Source: an uncultured Butyrivibrio sp. (GTDB lineage: Bacteria > Bacillota > Clostridia > Lachnospirales > Lachnospiraceae). Taken from it: a stretch of 23,719 nt of DNA. How positions within the stretch are numbered: position 1 is the stretch's first letter; the number at the start of each line of letters is the position of its first letter. A program made the position numbers and the translations under genes. The stretch covers positions 1 through 23,719 of the forward strand of contig NZ_CAMVPU010000054.1 of assembly GCF_947169445.1 (NCBI RefSeq), in the 5' to 3' direction. This document shows, one piece after another, positions 8,034 through 15,211 of this stretch. Below the pieces are notes generated by a model, which saw nothing but the letters and a program-made list of their open reading frames with translations, did no database searches and had not been told where the DNA came from.

Positions 8034-9629
8034 ATGAGCTACAAAGAAGAGATGGAAATTGATCTTATTGACTTGCTGCATGTGGTACTGTGTAAATGGC
8101 GTTCTATTGTGGTATTTATGCTGCTTGGAGCAGTCGTAATGGGGGCTGTCAGCTATTTTATGCCGGCAGCAGTCGATAAGAGTAAAGCGGTCAAGGTTAC
8201 GGTTATCACCAGGAATGAACTGAATGAATTACGCGATAAGCTGGATGACAAGAAGGCTGAGGAAGTTCTTTTAACTGTGGATAGTTACCTTATCAATAAG
8301 GAAAAATATGAGGAACTTTTAGAACAACAGGATAATTCAATCAGGTATAAGATTGATGCGGAAAAAGAGCCTAATATGAAAGTTACCTACATGATAAGCG
8401 ATTATATTGAGGATACTCATGCTTACATGTCTGAGGTTACCAGTGCGGATAACATTATTTCTTTATATCGTTCTTCACTGCAGAGTGCATCAGTGATTCA
8501 GCAGATAAGGGATGTCACCGGCTATGATGTAAATGAGGTATACATCAAGGAACTTTACAGTGTTTCCAAGGCGGGGCTTAGCATGATGGATATTTATGTT
8601 AATGCACCCAGCAAGGAAGAATGCGAAGCTATTATGGGTGTCCTTGAGAAAAATGTAAATGAGCTAAAGGCATCAATTGCTGCTATTAATGCACATAAGA
8701 TTCAGAAGGTTGATGAAAACTATTATGAGCAGCTTGATTCAGGACTCCGTGATACGCAGAAGTCTGTGGAGCAATCACTTATAGACTATCAGAAATCTTT
8801 TTTGACAGTTCCAACTACATTTAGTGCTGATCAGAAGACATATTACGAAACTCTTATTGATATTAATGAGGGAAGATTGAAACTTGGTTCGGAGGCCGCT
8901 AAAGAAGCAGCTATTAAGAAGGCTGAAGAAGAAATGATGCTGGCTGCAAAGCAGACACAGACTGAAGATACTGCCGATGAAGTGAACTTTGCTGATGTTG
9001 TCAGCAGTCAGAAGAGTGTTCAGAAGGTGCTGACAAAACATGTGAGTAAAAAATATGTGGCTCTGGGAGCACTGGCAGGGGCATTTCTTGTAATCTTGTG
9101 GTACTGCGCTGCATATGTGCTTGCAGGAGTGCTGCGTACAGAAGCAGATTTGTCGGATATATTCAGATTGTCAATCTATGGACGAATCAAGGCTGTAAAT
9201 GGCAATGGTAAAAAGAAATTGTTTTCCGGCGTTGATAAATGGGTTGATGGATTGTTTTACAAAAATCGTCCGGAATTTTCGGAAAAAGAGAGCCTTGACA
9301 TTGTGTGCTCCGGTATTGGAGTGAGTGCTCAGAAGAATGATGCCAAGAAGATTTTTGTAACCGGTGTGGGTAATGATGCGGATTCTGAGAAGTATAAGGC
9401 GATGATTGTTTCTGATCTTAAGAGCGGCAAATATCTTCCGGATGGGTGCGAGGTTGATTTTGGAAAGAATGTAGTATTTGATCCAAGAGCACTTGAAAAA
9501 ATGGCACATTCTGATGGAGTAGTCCTGGTTGAGAAGATCGGATCCTCCAGATATGAGAATATCGGTAATGAGCTTGAAGCTATTCAGAAATATGGAGTGA
9601 ATGTTTTTGGAGCGGTAGTGCTAGAGTGA
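8034..9629 (+). CDS. Wzz/YveK-type chain-length determinant with a degenerate tyrosine-kinase-like tail
   Basis: This 531-residue membrane protein follows the Wzz plan. A short cytoplasmic start (EIDLIDLLHVVLCKWRSI) leads into membrane segment 1 (about 24-45). A long extracellular, mostly helical coiled-coil region covers about 50-335, and membrane segment 2 is at about 341-365. The C-terminal 165 residues resemble a bacterial BY-kinase in layout: KKIFVTGVGNDADSEK sits where the ITS...GEGKS Walker A should be, and the end FGAVVLE resembles the usual GVVLN strand. The P-loop Gly-Lys-Ser/Thr is absent, there is no Walker A' acidic strand that I can see, and there is no Tyr-rich tail. It is probably a fused but inactive kinase relic controlling polymer length. 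It closes unit A and is followed by a strong hairpin. Confidence 0.8.
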   Translation: MSYKEEMEIDLIDLLHVVLCKWRSIVVFMLLGAVVMGAVSYFMPAAVDKSKAVKVTVITRNELNELRDKLDDKKAEEVLLTVDSYLINKEKYEELLEQQDNSIRYKIDAEKEPNMKVTYMISDYIEDTHAYMSEVTSADNIISLYRSSLQSASVIQQIRDVTGYDVNEVYIKELYSVSKAGLSMMDIYVNAPSKEECEAIMGVLEKNVNELKASIAAINAHKIQKVDENYYEQLDSGLRDTQKSVEQSLIDYQKSFLTVPTTFSADQKTYYETLIDINEGRLKLGSEAAKEAAIKKAEEEMMLAAKQTQTEDTADEVNFADVVSSQKSVQKVLTKHVSKKYVALGALAGAFLVILWYCAAYVLAGVLRTEADLSDIFRLSIYGRIKAVNGNGKKKLFSGVDKWVDGLFYKNRPEFSEKESLDIVCSGIGVSAQKNDAKKIFVTGVGNDADSEKYKAMIVSDLKSGKYLPDGCEVDFGKNVVFDPRALEKMAHSDGVVLVEKIGSSRYENIGNELEAIQKYGVNVFGAVVLE

Positions 9630-9643
9630 TGATGTGAGAAATT

Positions 9644-9693
9644 AAACAGGCAATATCCGGATAAATGAAATTTGGATATTGCCTGTTTGTTTT
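9644..9693 (+). terminator. Strong terminator closing polysaccharide unit A
   Basis: A perfect 15-bp stem, AAACAGGCAATATCC (9644-9658) with GGATATTGCCTGTTT (9674-9688), encloses a 15-base loop and is followed by GTTTT. It begins 14 bases after the chain-length gene stop. Confidence 0.9.
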
Positions 9694-9707
9694 AATGTAA
9701 ATATGAT
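9679..9707 (+). promoter_or_regulatory. Probable sigma-A promoter of the superoxide dismutase gene
   Basis: TTGCCT (9679-9684) and TATGAT (9702-9707) are 17 bases apart, about 80 bases before the gene. The -35 lies inside the right arm of the upstream terminator, so terminator and promoter overlap. Confidence 0.55.
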
Positions 9708-9787
9708 AAAATGATAAGACAAATGCGATATATAGTATTTGATGTGAATGATTATTGGACAATGAAAATCTGAAGGAGGAAAGCGAA

Positions 9788-10396
9788 ATGTTTGAACAGG
9801 TTAAGTTACAGTTTGAAATGAATGGTCTTGAACCGCATATTGATCAGCTTACAATGGAAACTCATTATGGTAAGCATCATGCTGCATACACCAAAATGTT
9901 TAACGAACTTGCTGAAAAAGCCGGTGTTGCAGGAAAAACTGCTGAAGAGATTCTTTCTAGTCTAAATGATATTTCTGATGAGACGCTGCGCAAGGGACTT
10001 CGTAATCAGGGCGGCGGATATTATAATCACAACCTGTATTTTGAGCAGCTTTCTCCTAATGCCAAGAAGACTCCGGAAGGAAAGCTCTTTGATGCAATCA
10101 AGAGAGATTTTGGTAGCGTAGAGGAAGTGATAGACCTTCTGTCCAAGGCAGCTATAGGGCAGTTTGGCTCCGGGTGGTCATTCCTTTCATGCGATAAGGA
10201 TGGAAAGTTATATGTTACAGCTTCACCTAACCAGGATAACCCATACAGTGAGGGAAGTGGTAGAAAGCCTATCTTGGCATTGGATGTTTGGGAACATGCA
10301 TATTACCTGAAGTATAAGAATTTAAGAGCTGATTATGTAAAAGCGTTCTGGGAAGTGCTTGACTGGAGTGTTGTAGAGAAGAGATACGAAGGATAA
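9788..10396 (+). CDS. sodA: Superoxide dismutase, Fe/Mn family
   Basis: This cytoplasmic 202-residue enzyme dismutates superoxide to peroxide and oxygen. The four metal ligands can be seen: His26 in ETHYGKHHAAY, a His in YYNHNLYFEQL near 79, and Asp and His in LALDVWEHAYYLKY. FGSGWSFL is conserved. GGGYYNHN and the Gln of PNQDNP favour the manganese-type arrangement over iron, but a cambialistic enzyme is possible. I chose ATG 9788 behind AGGAGG (9774-9779); a longer frame from TTG 9755 would include the ribosome site in the protein. It has its own promoter and a large palindrome downstream, so it is an independent gene set between two polysaccharide units. No secretion signal is present. Confidence 0.95.
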   Translation: MFEQVKLQFEMNGLEPHIDQLTMETHYGKHHAAYTKMFNELAEKAGVAGKTAEEILSSLNDISDETLRKGLRNQGGGYYNHNLYFEQLSPNAKKTPEGKLFDAIKRDFGSVEEVIDLLSKAAIGQFGSGWSFLSCDKDGKLYVTASPNQDNPYSEGSGRKPILALDVWEHAYYLKYKNLRADYVKAFWEVLDWSVVEKRYEG

Positions 10397-10403
10397 AATT
10401 AAG

Positions 10404-10580
10404 GGGCAGACGCGGGCAGACACGGGGACGGTTCTTTTGGGCAGACGCGGGGACGGTTCTTTTGCAGACACGGGGACGGTTCTTTTGTCTGGTTATAAAA
10501 CCAGACAAAAGAACCGTCCCCGTGTCTGCAAAAAAGAACCGTCCCCGTGTCTGCAAAAGAACCGTCCCCATGTCTGCTGC
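10404..10580. repeat. Large palindrome of GGGGACGGTTCTTTT units, copy 1 (3+3 units)
   Basis: Three direct units of the type CAGACACGGGGACGGTTCTTTT are followed by three inverted units. The inner 35-bp arms (10460-10494 and 10499-10533) are perfect around a 4-base ATAA loop. The outer units have small differences, including CGC for CAC and an AA insertion. The element begins 8 bases after the sod stop and could act as its terminator. It has the look of REP-like elements moved by Y1/RAYT transposases, but no such transposase is in the window. Confidence 0.9.
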
Positions 10581-10608
10581 CAGTATTGTTGAATTTGATT
10601 GAAATTGG

Positions 10609-10648
10609 GTGCACGTGATTATATTAAGATGATTACGTGCACCTTTTT
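10609..10648 (+). terminator. GTGCAC hairpin, copy 2
   Basis: GTGCACGTGATTAT (10609-10622) pairs with ATGATTACGTGCAC (10629-10642) through G-T wobbles and a 6-base loop, followed by CTTTTT. It is nearly identical in both arms to the hairpin at 4145-4178, with a different loop. Confidence 0.7.
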
Positions 10649-10675
10649 GCGTAAATTTTTTATTAATTTGTGATG

Positions 10676-10704
10676 TTACTGAGGCATGCGCACTTTAATA
10701 TGGT
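10676..10704 (+). promoter_or_regulatory. Probable promoter of the sugar-transferase unit
   Basis: TTACTG (10676-10681) and TATGGT (10699-10704) are separated by 17 bases. The ribosome site GGAGGGTG (10719-10726) and ATG 10734 follow at suitable distances. Confidence 0.5.
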
Positions 10705-10733
10705 AAAATGGATATATTGGAGGGTGTCGCCTA

Positions 10734-12206
10734 ATGACTAATCATGTTCCAAATACTTCTAGACGAAATGCGAAATATTTTTATAGGTATTGTTGTGCAG
10801 GGATTCTGACTTTAGTATCTTCTTTATCATTCTTTTATGTTTGGAGAGTTATATTTGTTCCGACACACAATATAACAGGTTCTCTTTTGGGATGGGGCAA
10901 CCTGGGAATGGCCTATGGTATCTATGTTGTCCTGTATCTTCTTTTCGGAAACTGGCTTAAGGCTTTCAGAATAGGAGTGGATCGCAAGTCCAACATTTTT
11001 GCCAGTCAGGCACTTACAGTTTTTGTGACAGATTTGGTAGAGATTTTTGTATCCTGTGCAGTAACCGGACAGTTTAGGTTTTTTCCTATTTTCTTGAGAT
11101 TGTACACTGCTCTTTTCATAGGACAGGCGATTGTGAATTGTCTTTTATCTATTCCAATGGTTGATATATACAGGAAGGTCTTTCCGCCGCTTCAGATTAT
11201 TGAGGTGTACGGTGATGCCCGCAGGAATGACCTGGATGTCAGGATGAATGCTCTTAAATATAAGTATGATGTTAAAGAACGTATTTCTATTGACGAAGGC
11301 GAGGACGTTATCAGGGAAAAGATAAAGGGATATGATGCAGTTCTTTTGAATGATATTCATGCTCATAAGCGTAATCGTCTGGTTAAGATGTGCTTCGAGA
11401 CGAATAAGAGGGTTTATTATCTTCCTAAGATTTCGGATGTTCTTATCAGGAATTCAGAGGAACTGAATCTGATTGATGCACCTCTTTTCATGAACAGGAA
11501 TAATGGCCTGGGAATCAGACAGAGAGTATTTAAGAGAACTTTCGATATAGTAGCAAGTCTGTGCGGAATTATTGTGTTTAGCCCGTTTATGCTGATTACG
11601 GCACTGGCTATTTTCTTAGAGGACCATGGCCCGGTACTGTTTAAGCAGGAGAGGGTGACCTACGGTGGTAAGAGATTTATGATCCTGAAGTTCAGATCAA
11701 TGATCGTGGATGCGGAGAAGGACGGAAGGCCACATCCTGCCGGGGAGAATGATGACAGGATTACGAAGGTGGGAAGAGTTATCAGAGCCATAAGATTCGA
11801 TGAACTGCCGCAGCTCTTTAATATTCTGGCTGGTGATATGTCGGTTGTGGGACCAAGGCCTGAGAGATGGGAGCATGTGGAGAAGTATTCTGAGGAGATT
11901 CCTGAGTTCGTGCTTCGTAACAAGGTGAAGGGCGGTCTTACAGGATATGCGCAGGTTTATGGCAAGTACAATACTTCGGCGCTGGATAAGCTGAAGCTGG
12001 ATCTTTTGTATATCACAAATTATTCGTTTAAGCTGGATATAGAGATTATCTTCGAGACGATAAAAATCTTGTTCGACAGAGGAAGTACCGAAGGCTTCAC
12101 GCAGGAGGCTGGGCAGAAGCTTCATGATGCTGAGCTTGCGGGGCAGAGCTCGATTTCAATGAGCGGTCGCAAAGTGGATAAGATGGTCAAAAATCAGATT
12201 GTATAA
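10734..12206 (+). CDS. Polyprenyl-phosphate hexose-1-phosphate transferase (initiating sugar transferase)
   Basis: The 490 residues match the WcaJ/WbaP-type enzymes that move a sugar 1-phosphate from UDP-sugar to undecaprenyl phosphate and so start each polysaccharide repeat. There are four N-terminal membrane segments (about 17-37, 52-72, 88-110, 120-142). A soluble CoA-binding-like domain follows (about 145-255). The catalytic Bac_transf domain starts near 262 with KRTFDIVASLCGI, continues with PVLFKQERVTYGGKRFMILK and FRSM, and ends with DELPQLFNILAGDMSVVGPR, then GLTGYAQVYGKYNT. All expected signature blocks are present, including the DE pair. Its end is 12 bases before the dehydratase gene, with which it forms a two-gene unit bracketed by the large palindromes. 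The sugar transferred cannot be predicted safely. Confidence 0.92.
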   Translation: MTNHVPNTSRRNAKYFYRYCCAGILTLVSSLSFFYVWRVIFVPTHNITGSLLGWGNLGMAYGIYVVLYLLFGNWLKAFRIGVDRKSNIFASQALTVFVTDLVEIFVSCAVTGQFRFFPIFLRLYTALFIGQAIVNCLLSIPMVDIYRKVFPPLQIIEVYGDARRNDLDVRMNALKYKYDVKERISIDEGEDVIREKIKGYDAVLLNDIHAHKRNRLVKMCFETNKRVYYLPKISDVLIRNSEELNLIDAPLFMNRNNGLGIRQRVFKRTFDIVASLCGIIVFSPFMLITALAIFLEDHGPVLFKQERVTYGGKRFMILKFRSMIVDAEKDGRPHPAGENDDRITKVGRVIRAIRFDELPQLFNILAGDMSVVGPRPERWEHVEKYSEEIPEFVLRNKVKGGLTGYAQVYGKYNTSALDKLKLDLLYITNYSFKLDIEIIFETIKILFDRGSTEGFTQEAGQKLHDAELAGQSSISMSGRKVDKMVKNQIV

Positions 12207-12218
12207 GGATGAGCAGAA

Positions 12219-13424
12219 ATGGCAGACAGCATTTTAAGTATGGTTGGACGTACGAAGCCTCTTTTTGAAGAGGACATCAGAAGCAGGGAGGTGGAGCTTT
12301 CTGAGATTATCAAGAACTCGAGATTTCTTGTAATCGGCGGAGCGGGAACGATTGGTTCTGCGATTTGCCGTGAGCTTTTTGCAAGGGACCCAAAGGTTTT
12401 GCATGTGGTTGACATCAGTGAGAACAACATGGTTGAGCTGGTGCGTGATATCAGATCTTCAAAGGGTTACGGAACAGGAGAGTTTGCCACATTTGCTCTG
12501 GACTGCGGAAGTGACATTTTCAAGGCATTTATCGAGGCTCAGAAAAAGAGAATCGGGGGTTACGACTGCATTTTTAATACGTCAGCACTTAAGCATGTGC
12601 GTTCGGAGAAAGATCCATACACTCTGATGCGCATGATTGACACAAACATTTTTAACACAGATTCCACAATGCTGATGGCACAGGAAATGGGTGCAAAGAA
12701 GTATTTCTGCGTTTCCACGGATAAGGCAGCGAATCCGGTTAACATGATGGGCGCATCAAAGCGTATCATGGAGATGTTCTTAAACCGCAGAAGTGAGACT
12801 ATGCCGGTTTCTACAGCGCGCTTTGCCAATGTGGCTTTTTCTGATGGAAGTCTTTTGTATGGATTTAACAGACGCCTTGAGAAGAACCAGCCGATTGCAG
12901 CGCCGCAGGATGTCAGAAGGTATTTTGTTACACCTAAGGAGTCGGGAGAGCTATGTCTTTTGTCCTGCCTGACTGGCGAAAACAGGGATATCTATTTCCC
13001 TAAGCTGGACGAGGAACTGAATCTGGTAACGTTTTCAAGTATTGCTGAGAAGTATCTTGAGAACCTTGGATACGAGCCGGTTAAGTGCGCAACTGAGGAC
13101 GAGGCCAGGGCGAGAGTGTCTGAGCTTAAGGCACTTCACAAGTATCCTGTTTATTTCTTTAACAGTGATACCACCGGTGAGAAGGATTTTGAGGAGTTCT
13201 ATACGGATAAGGAAGTTCTGGATATGAGCCGCTTTGAGTCAATCGGCATTATCAAGAATGAGCTTGACTATGACAATGCGAAGCTGGATAAGTTTGCGGC
13301 GTCTATTGCTGAGATGCGTAGTAGAGGCGCCTGGGATAGGGGCGAGCTGATTGATCTGTTCAACTGGATGATCCCGAACTTCGACCATAAGGAAACCGGA
13401 AAGTTTTTGGATGGAAGGATGTAA
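12219..13424 (+). CDS. CapD/WbpM-type nucleotide-sugar 4,6-dehydratase (SDR family)
   Basis: The 401-residue soluble protein begins with a 30-residue helix and a Rossmann nucleotide loop IGGAGTIGS (39-47), in the Polysacc_synt_2 family. The family segment CVSTDKAANPVNMMGASKR carries Ser166/Thr167, Met177 and Lys181. The usual catalytic Tyr is a Met, as in the SMK triad described for WbpM. The ISTDKA and SALKHVRSEKDP segments are as in UDP-GlcNAc 4,6-dehydratases. Unlike WbpM it has no membrane domain, and the last ~150 residues, with a DTTGEKDFEEFYT-like strand, differ from the short FlaA1 type. It probably makes a UDP-4-keto-6-deoxy-hexosamine for the first sugar of the repeat. It directly follows the initiating transferase, which supports that link. 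Confidence 0.82.
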   Translation: MADSILSMVGRTKPLFEEDIRSREVELSEIIKNSRFLVIGGAGTIGSAICRELFARDPKVLHVVDISENNMVELVRDIRSSKGYGTGEFATFALDCGSDIFKAFIEAQKKRIGGYDCIFNTSALKHVRSEKDPYTLMRMIDTNIFNTDSTMLMAQEMGAKKYFCVSTDKAANPVNMMGASKRIMEMFLNRRSETMPVSTARFANVAFSDGSLLYGFNRRLEKNQPIAAPQDVRRYFVTPKESGELCLLSCLTGENRDIYFPKLDEELNLVTFSSIAEKYLENLGYEPVKCATEDEARARVSELKALHKYPVYFFNSDTTGEKDFEEFYTDKEVLDMSRFESIGIIKNELDYDNAKLDKFAASIAEMRSRGAWDRGELIDLFNWMIPNFDHKETGKFLDGRM

Positions 13425-13435
13425 GCAGCCATCGG

Positions 13436-13579
13436 GCAGCCACCGGGGACGGTTCTTTTGCAGACACGGGGACGGTTCTTTTGTCTGGTTAAGAAACCAG
13501 ACAAAAGAACCGTCCCCGTGTCTGCAAAAGAACCGTCCCCGTGTCTGCCCCCCGTGTCTGCTGCAAAAAAACCGTCCCT
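13436..13579. repeat. Large palindrome of GGGGACGGTTCTTTT units, copy 2
   Basis: Perfect 47-bp arms (13444-13490 and 13495-13541) surround a 4-base loop AAGA. Two units lie in each orientation, followed by partial units CCCCGTGTCTG and AAAAACCGTCCC. It lies between convergent genes, 20 bases after the dehydratase and just before the stop of the GT87-like gene, and could end transcription from both sides. Unit and centre match copy 1 at 10404-10580. Confidence 0.92.
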
Positions 13580-13594
13580 GAACGAAGTGGGTTA

Positions 13595-14908
13595 TCAGCG
13601 CAGCAGGCTCTTTATGAGCAGATAGCCGCAGAGCACGTAGATTCCGATGATTGAGCATTCGTAAAATATGGTAGCTCCGAGGCCGTACTCAATGGAGACT
13701 CCGGTGTATTTGAAAATCCAGTTCAGGTACATTACAGTAAAAATACCAACAAGAGATATGAGCAGTGCGCAGATTTCAAGGATGCGGCTGCTCTTTTCTA
13801 TTGGAGAAGACAGGTTCTTGAAGCTAAATGAATGTCCTGCTGTCTCGATAAGGTAGTACATGGGCACGATCAGAACGAAAAAGTCATACTGCCTGTGGTA
13901 AATGAGAATCGTGGAAAGGGCACAACACAGGGAAAAGAAAAGCATCTCGTCATTGGTGGTTCTTTTGACTGCAATAAATAGGAGCAGAAGGTAGGCAGCG
14001 ACGAGGATGATGAGATACACTGTGCCTGTGTAAGAACCAAGGAATCCGGCTTTGGTGTAGAGCATGGTCATAATGTCGATGAATCCAGCGCCTGCGTTGG
14101 TGTCGGTGGATGAGGTAATTGGAGAGAGGATGATGTGAAGGAGCGAAGTGTTCAGCCAGAAAATTGCAAAGATGTTGAGGGCAATGTGCAGGATGGCTGA
14201 GGTGATGAGCTCGATCCATTTTCTTTTATAAATGAAAATGGGCACCAGGAAAAAGATGGTGGAGTACTTGAAGTAGGATATGCCAAGCAGAAGCCCTGCG
14301 AGGATAGAGAGCAGGAAAGAGCCTACGCCGGAACTAGATGACTTGGAAGATGCGGTGGCAGCAACTACTGATCTTACTAGGTGAGCTTTGTTTCTGGAGT
14401 TGTTGAAATATAATGCATCATTTGTAGTAGCAGCTCCATAACCTGAATTGTCATCGGCTGAGGAAAGTGCATAAGCCATCATGAAAAAAGCCAGAGAAAA
14501 GAGAAGATTCTGGCCGTTCATAATAGCTGTTGCTACAGGTACGCTTGATGTAAAAAAGAGTGTTATTACAATGAACCATGTTGAAGAAATATTATGGAAA
14601 AGAGTAGCTTTGAGGCAGAACATGATGATAAAAGAAAACGCGAAGTTGGCAATCATCCATCCTAGTCTGGCGGCCTGCATGTCAGGGAAAAGGGCGATTG
14701 GAAACATACAAAAGAGCATAGAAGGAAATTCTTCTACTCCAGCCCATGTGTGATTCAGGAGGTCTTTTACCCTGTTATAGCGAAGATCGATGGAATAATC
14801 TAAAGTGGTGGGAATTGTTCTGGAAACGTGAAGGAATATATTGAATACCACCAATGCGATGATAAGAATTATTGGGATTAGTTTTGTCTTATTAGTCTCT
14901 TTTGCCAT
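13595..14908 (-). CDS. Polytopic membrane glycosyltransferase, GT87/DUF2029-like
   Basis: The 437-residue protein has about ten hydrophobic segments. After the first (about 10-28) comes a polar loop, TTLDYSIDLRYNRVKDLL, with an acidic/Arg pattern like that of GT-C mannosyltransferases of the GT87 family, where a loop Asp is catalytic. NGQNLLFSLAFFM and the later YHRQYDFFVLIVPMYYL block are also typical of that family. Such enzymes use a polyprenyl-phosphate sugar donor on the outer face of the membrane, so the GT2 proteins of this locus could supply the donor. A hydrophilic, Ser/Asn/Ala-rich insert of about 50 residues (near 172-220) is unusual. I chose ATG 14908 behind AAGGAG; an in-frame ATG at 14953 is the alternative. 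It is the only minus-strand gene of the locus. The GT87 call is moderately sure. Confidence 0.7.
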   Translation of the reverse strand: MAKETNKTKLIPIILIIALVVFNIFLHVSRTIPTTLDYSIDLRYNRVKDLLNHTWAGVEEFPSMLFCMFPIALFPDMQAARLGWMIANFAFSFIIMFCLKATLFHNISSTWFIVITLFFTSSVPVATAIMNGQNLLFSLAFFMMAYALSSADDNSGYGAATTNDALYFNNSRNKAHLVRSVVAATASSKSSSSGVGSFLLSILAGLLLGISYFKYSTIFFLVPIFIYKRKWIELITSAILHIALNIFAIFWLNTSLLHIILSPITSSTDTNAGAGFIDIMTMLYTKAGFLGSYTGTVYLIILVAAYLLLLFIAVKRTTNDEMLFFSLCCALSTILIYHRQYDFFVLIVPMYYLIETAGHSFSFKNLSSPIEKSSRILEICALLISLVGIFTVMYLNWIFKYTGVSIEYGLGATIFYECSIIGIYVLCGYLLIKSLLR

Positions 14909-15136
14909 GTGAGGAGGCTCCTTATGAATGATTTGCAAATGAAATTCTTGCACATTACTATTGTTAAATTGTGATTACATAATGCTTGATTATGCGCTTA
15001 TTATATATGATATTCGGTGGTAAAACCAGTAGGTGTATCATCACGTGCCATGATTTGTCTGCATTTACTTGCGTTTGATGATTAGTATGGATGACATGCC
15101 ATTCTTTCGGATTGGCTAGTAGAAAATACGGAAAGA

Positions 15137-15145
15137 TGTTACAAT
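15137..15145 (+). promoter_or_regulatory. Extended -10 promoter of unit C
   Basis: TGTTACAAT gives an extended -10 (TGnTACAAT) about 65 bases before the GT4 start, without a good -35. It lies in the 300-base gap (14909-15211) between divergent genes, which otherwise holds an inverted repeat CATAAT/ATTATG (14978-14983 and 14989-14994) and nothing coding. Confidence 0.45.
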
Positions 15146-15211
15146 AGGGTTGTTTGTGAAAAAGCAAGTTAATAGTATTGAAGAAACGAATAGATGAAAG
15201 ACGATTAGATC

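Noticed and set aside
9755..9787. Longer superoxide dismutase from TTG 9755
   Set aside because: It would translate the perfect AGGAGG site and lacks its own; homologues begin near MFEQ.
10404..10580. CRISPR-like array of short repeats
   Set aside because: Units are adjacent with no unique spacers and are inverted about a centre, so it is a palindrome.
10269..10614. Two minus-strand ORFs (up to 100 residues) across the first palindrome
   Set aside because: The translated sequence is only the repeat unit read through (repeating Lys-Glu-Pro-Ser-Pro/Asn-Arg-Pro-Arg-Val patterns), with no ribosome site.
13239..13658. Minus-strand ORFs across the second palindrome
   Set aside because: Same repeat-derived translation, overlapping the well-supported dehydratase gene.
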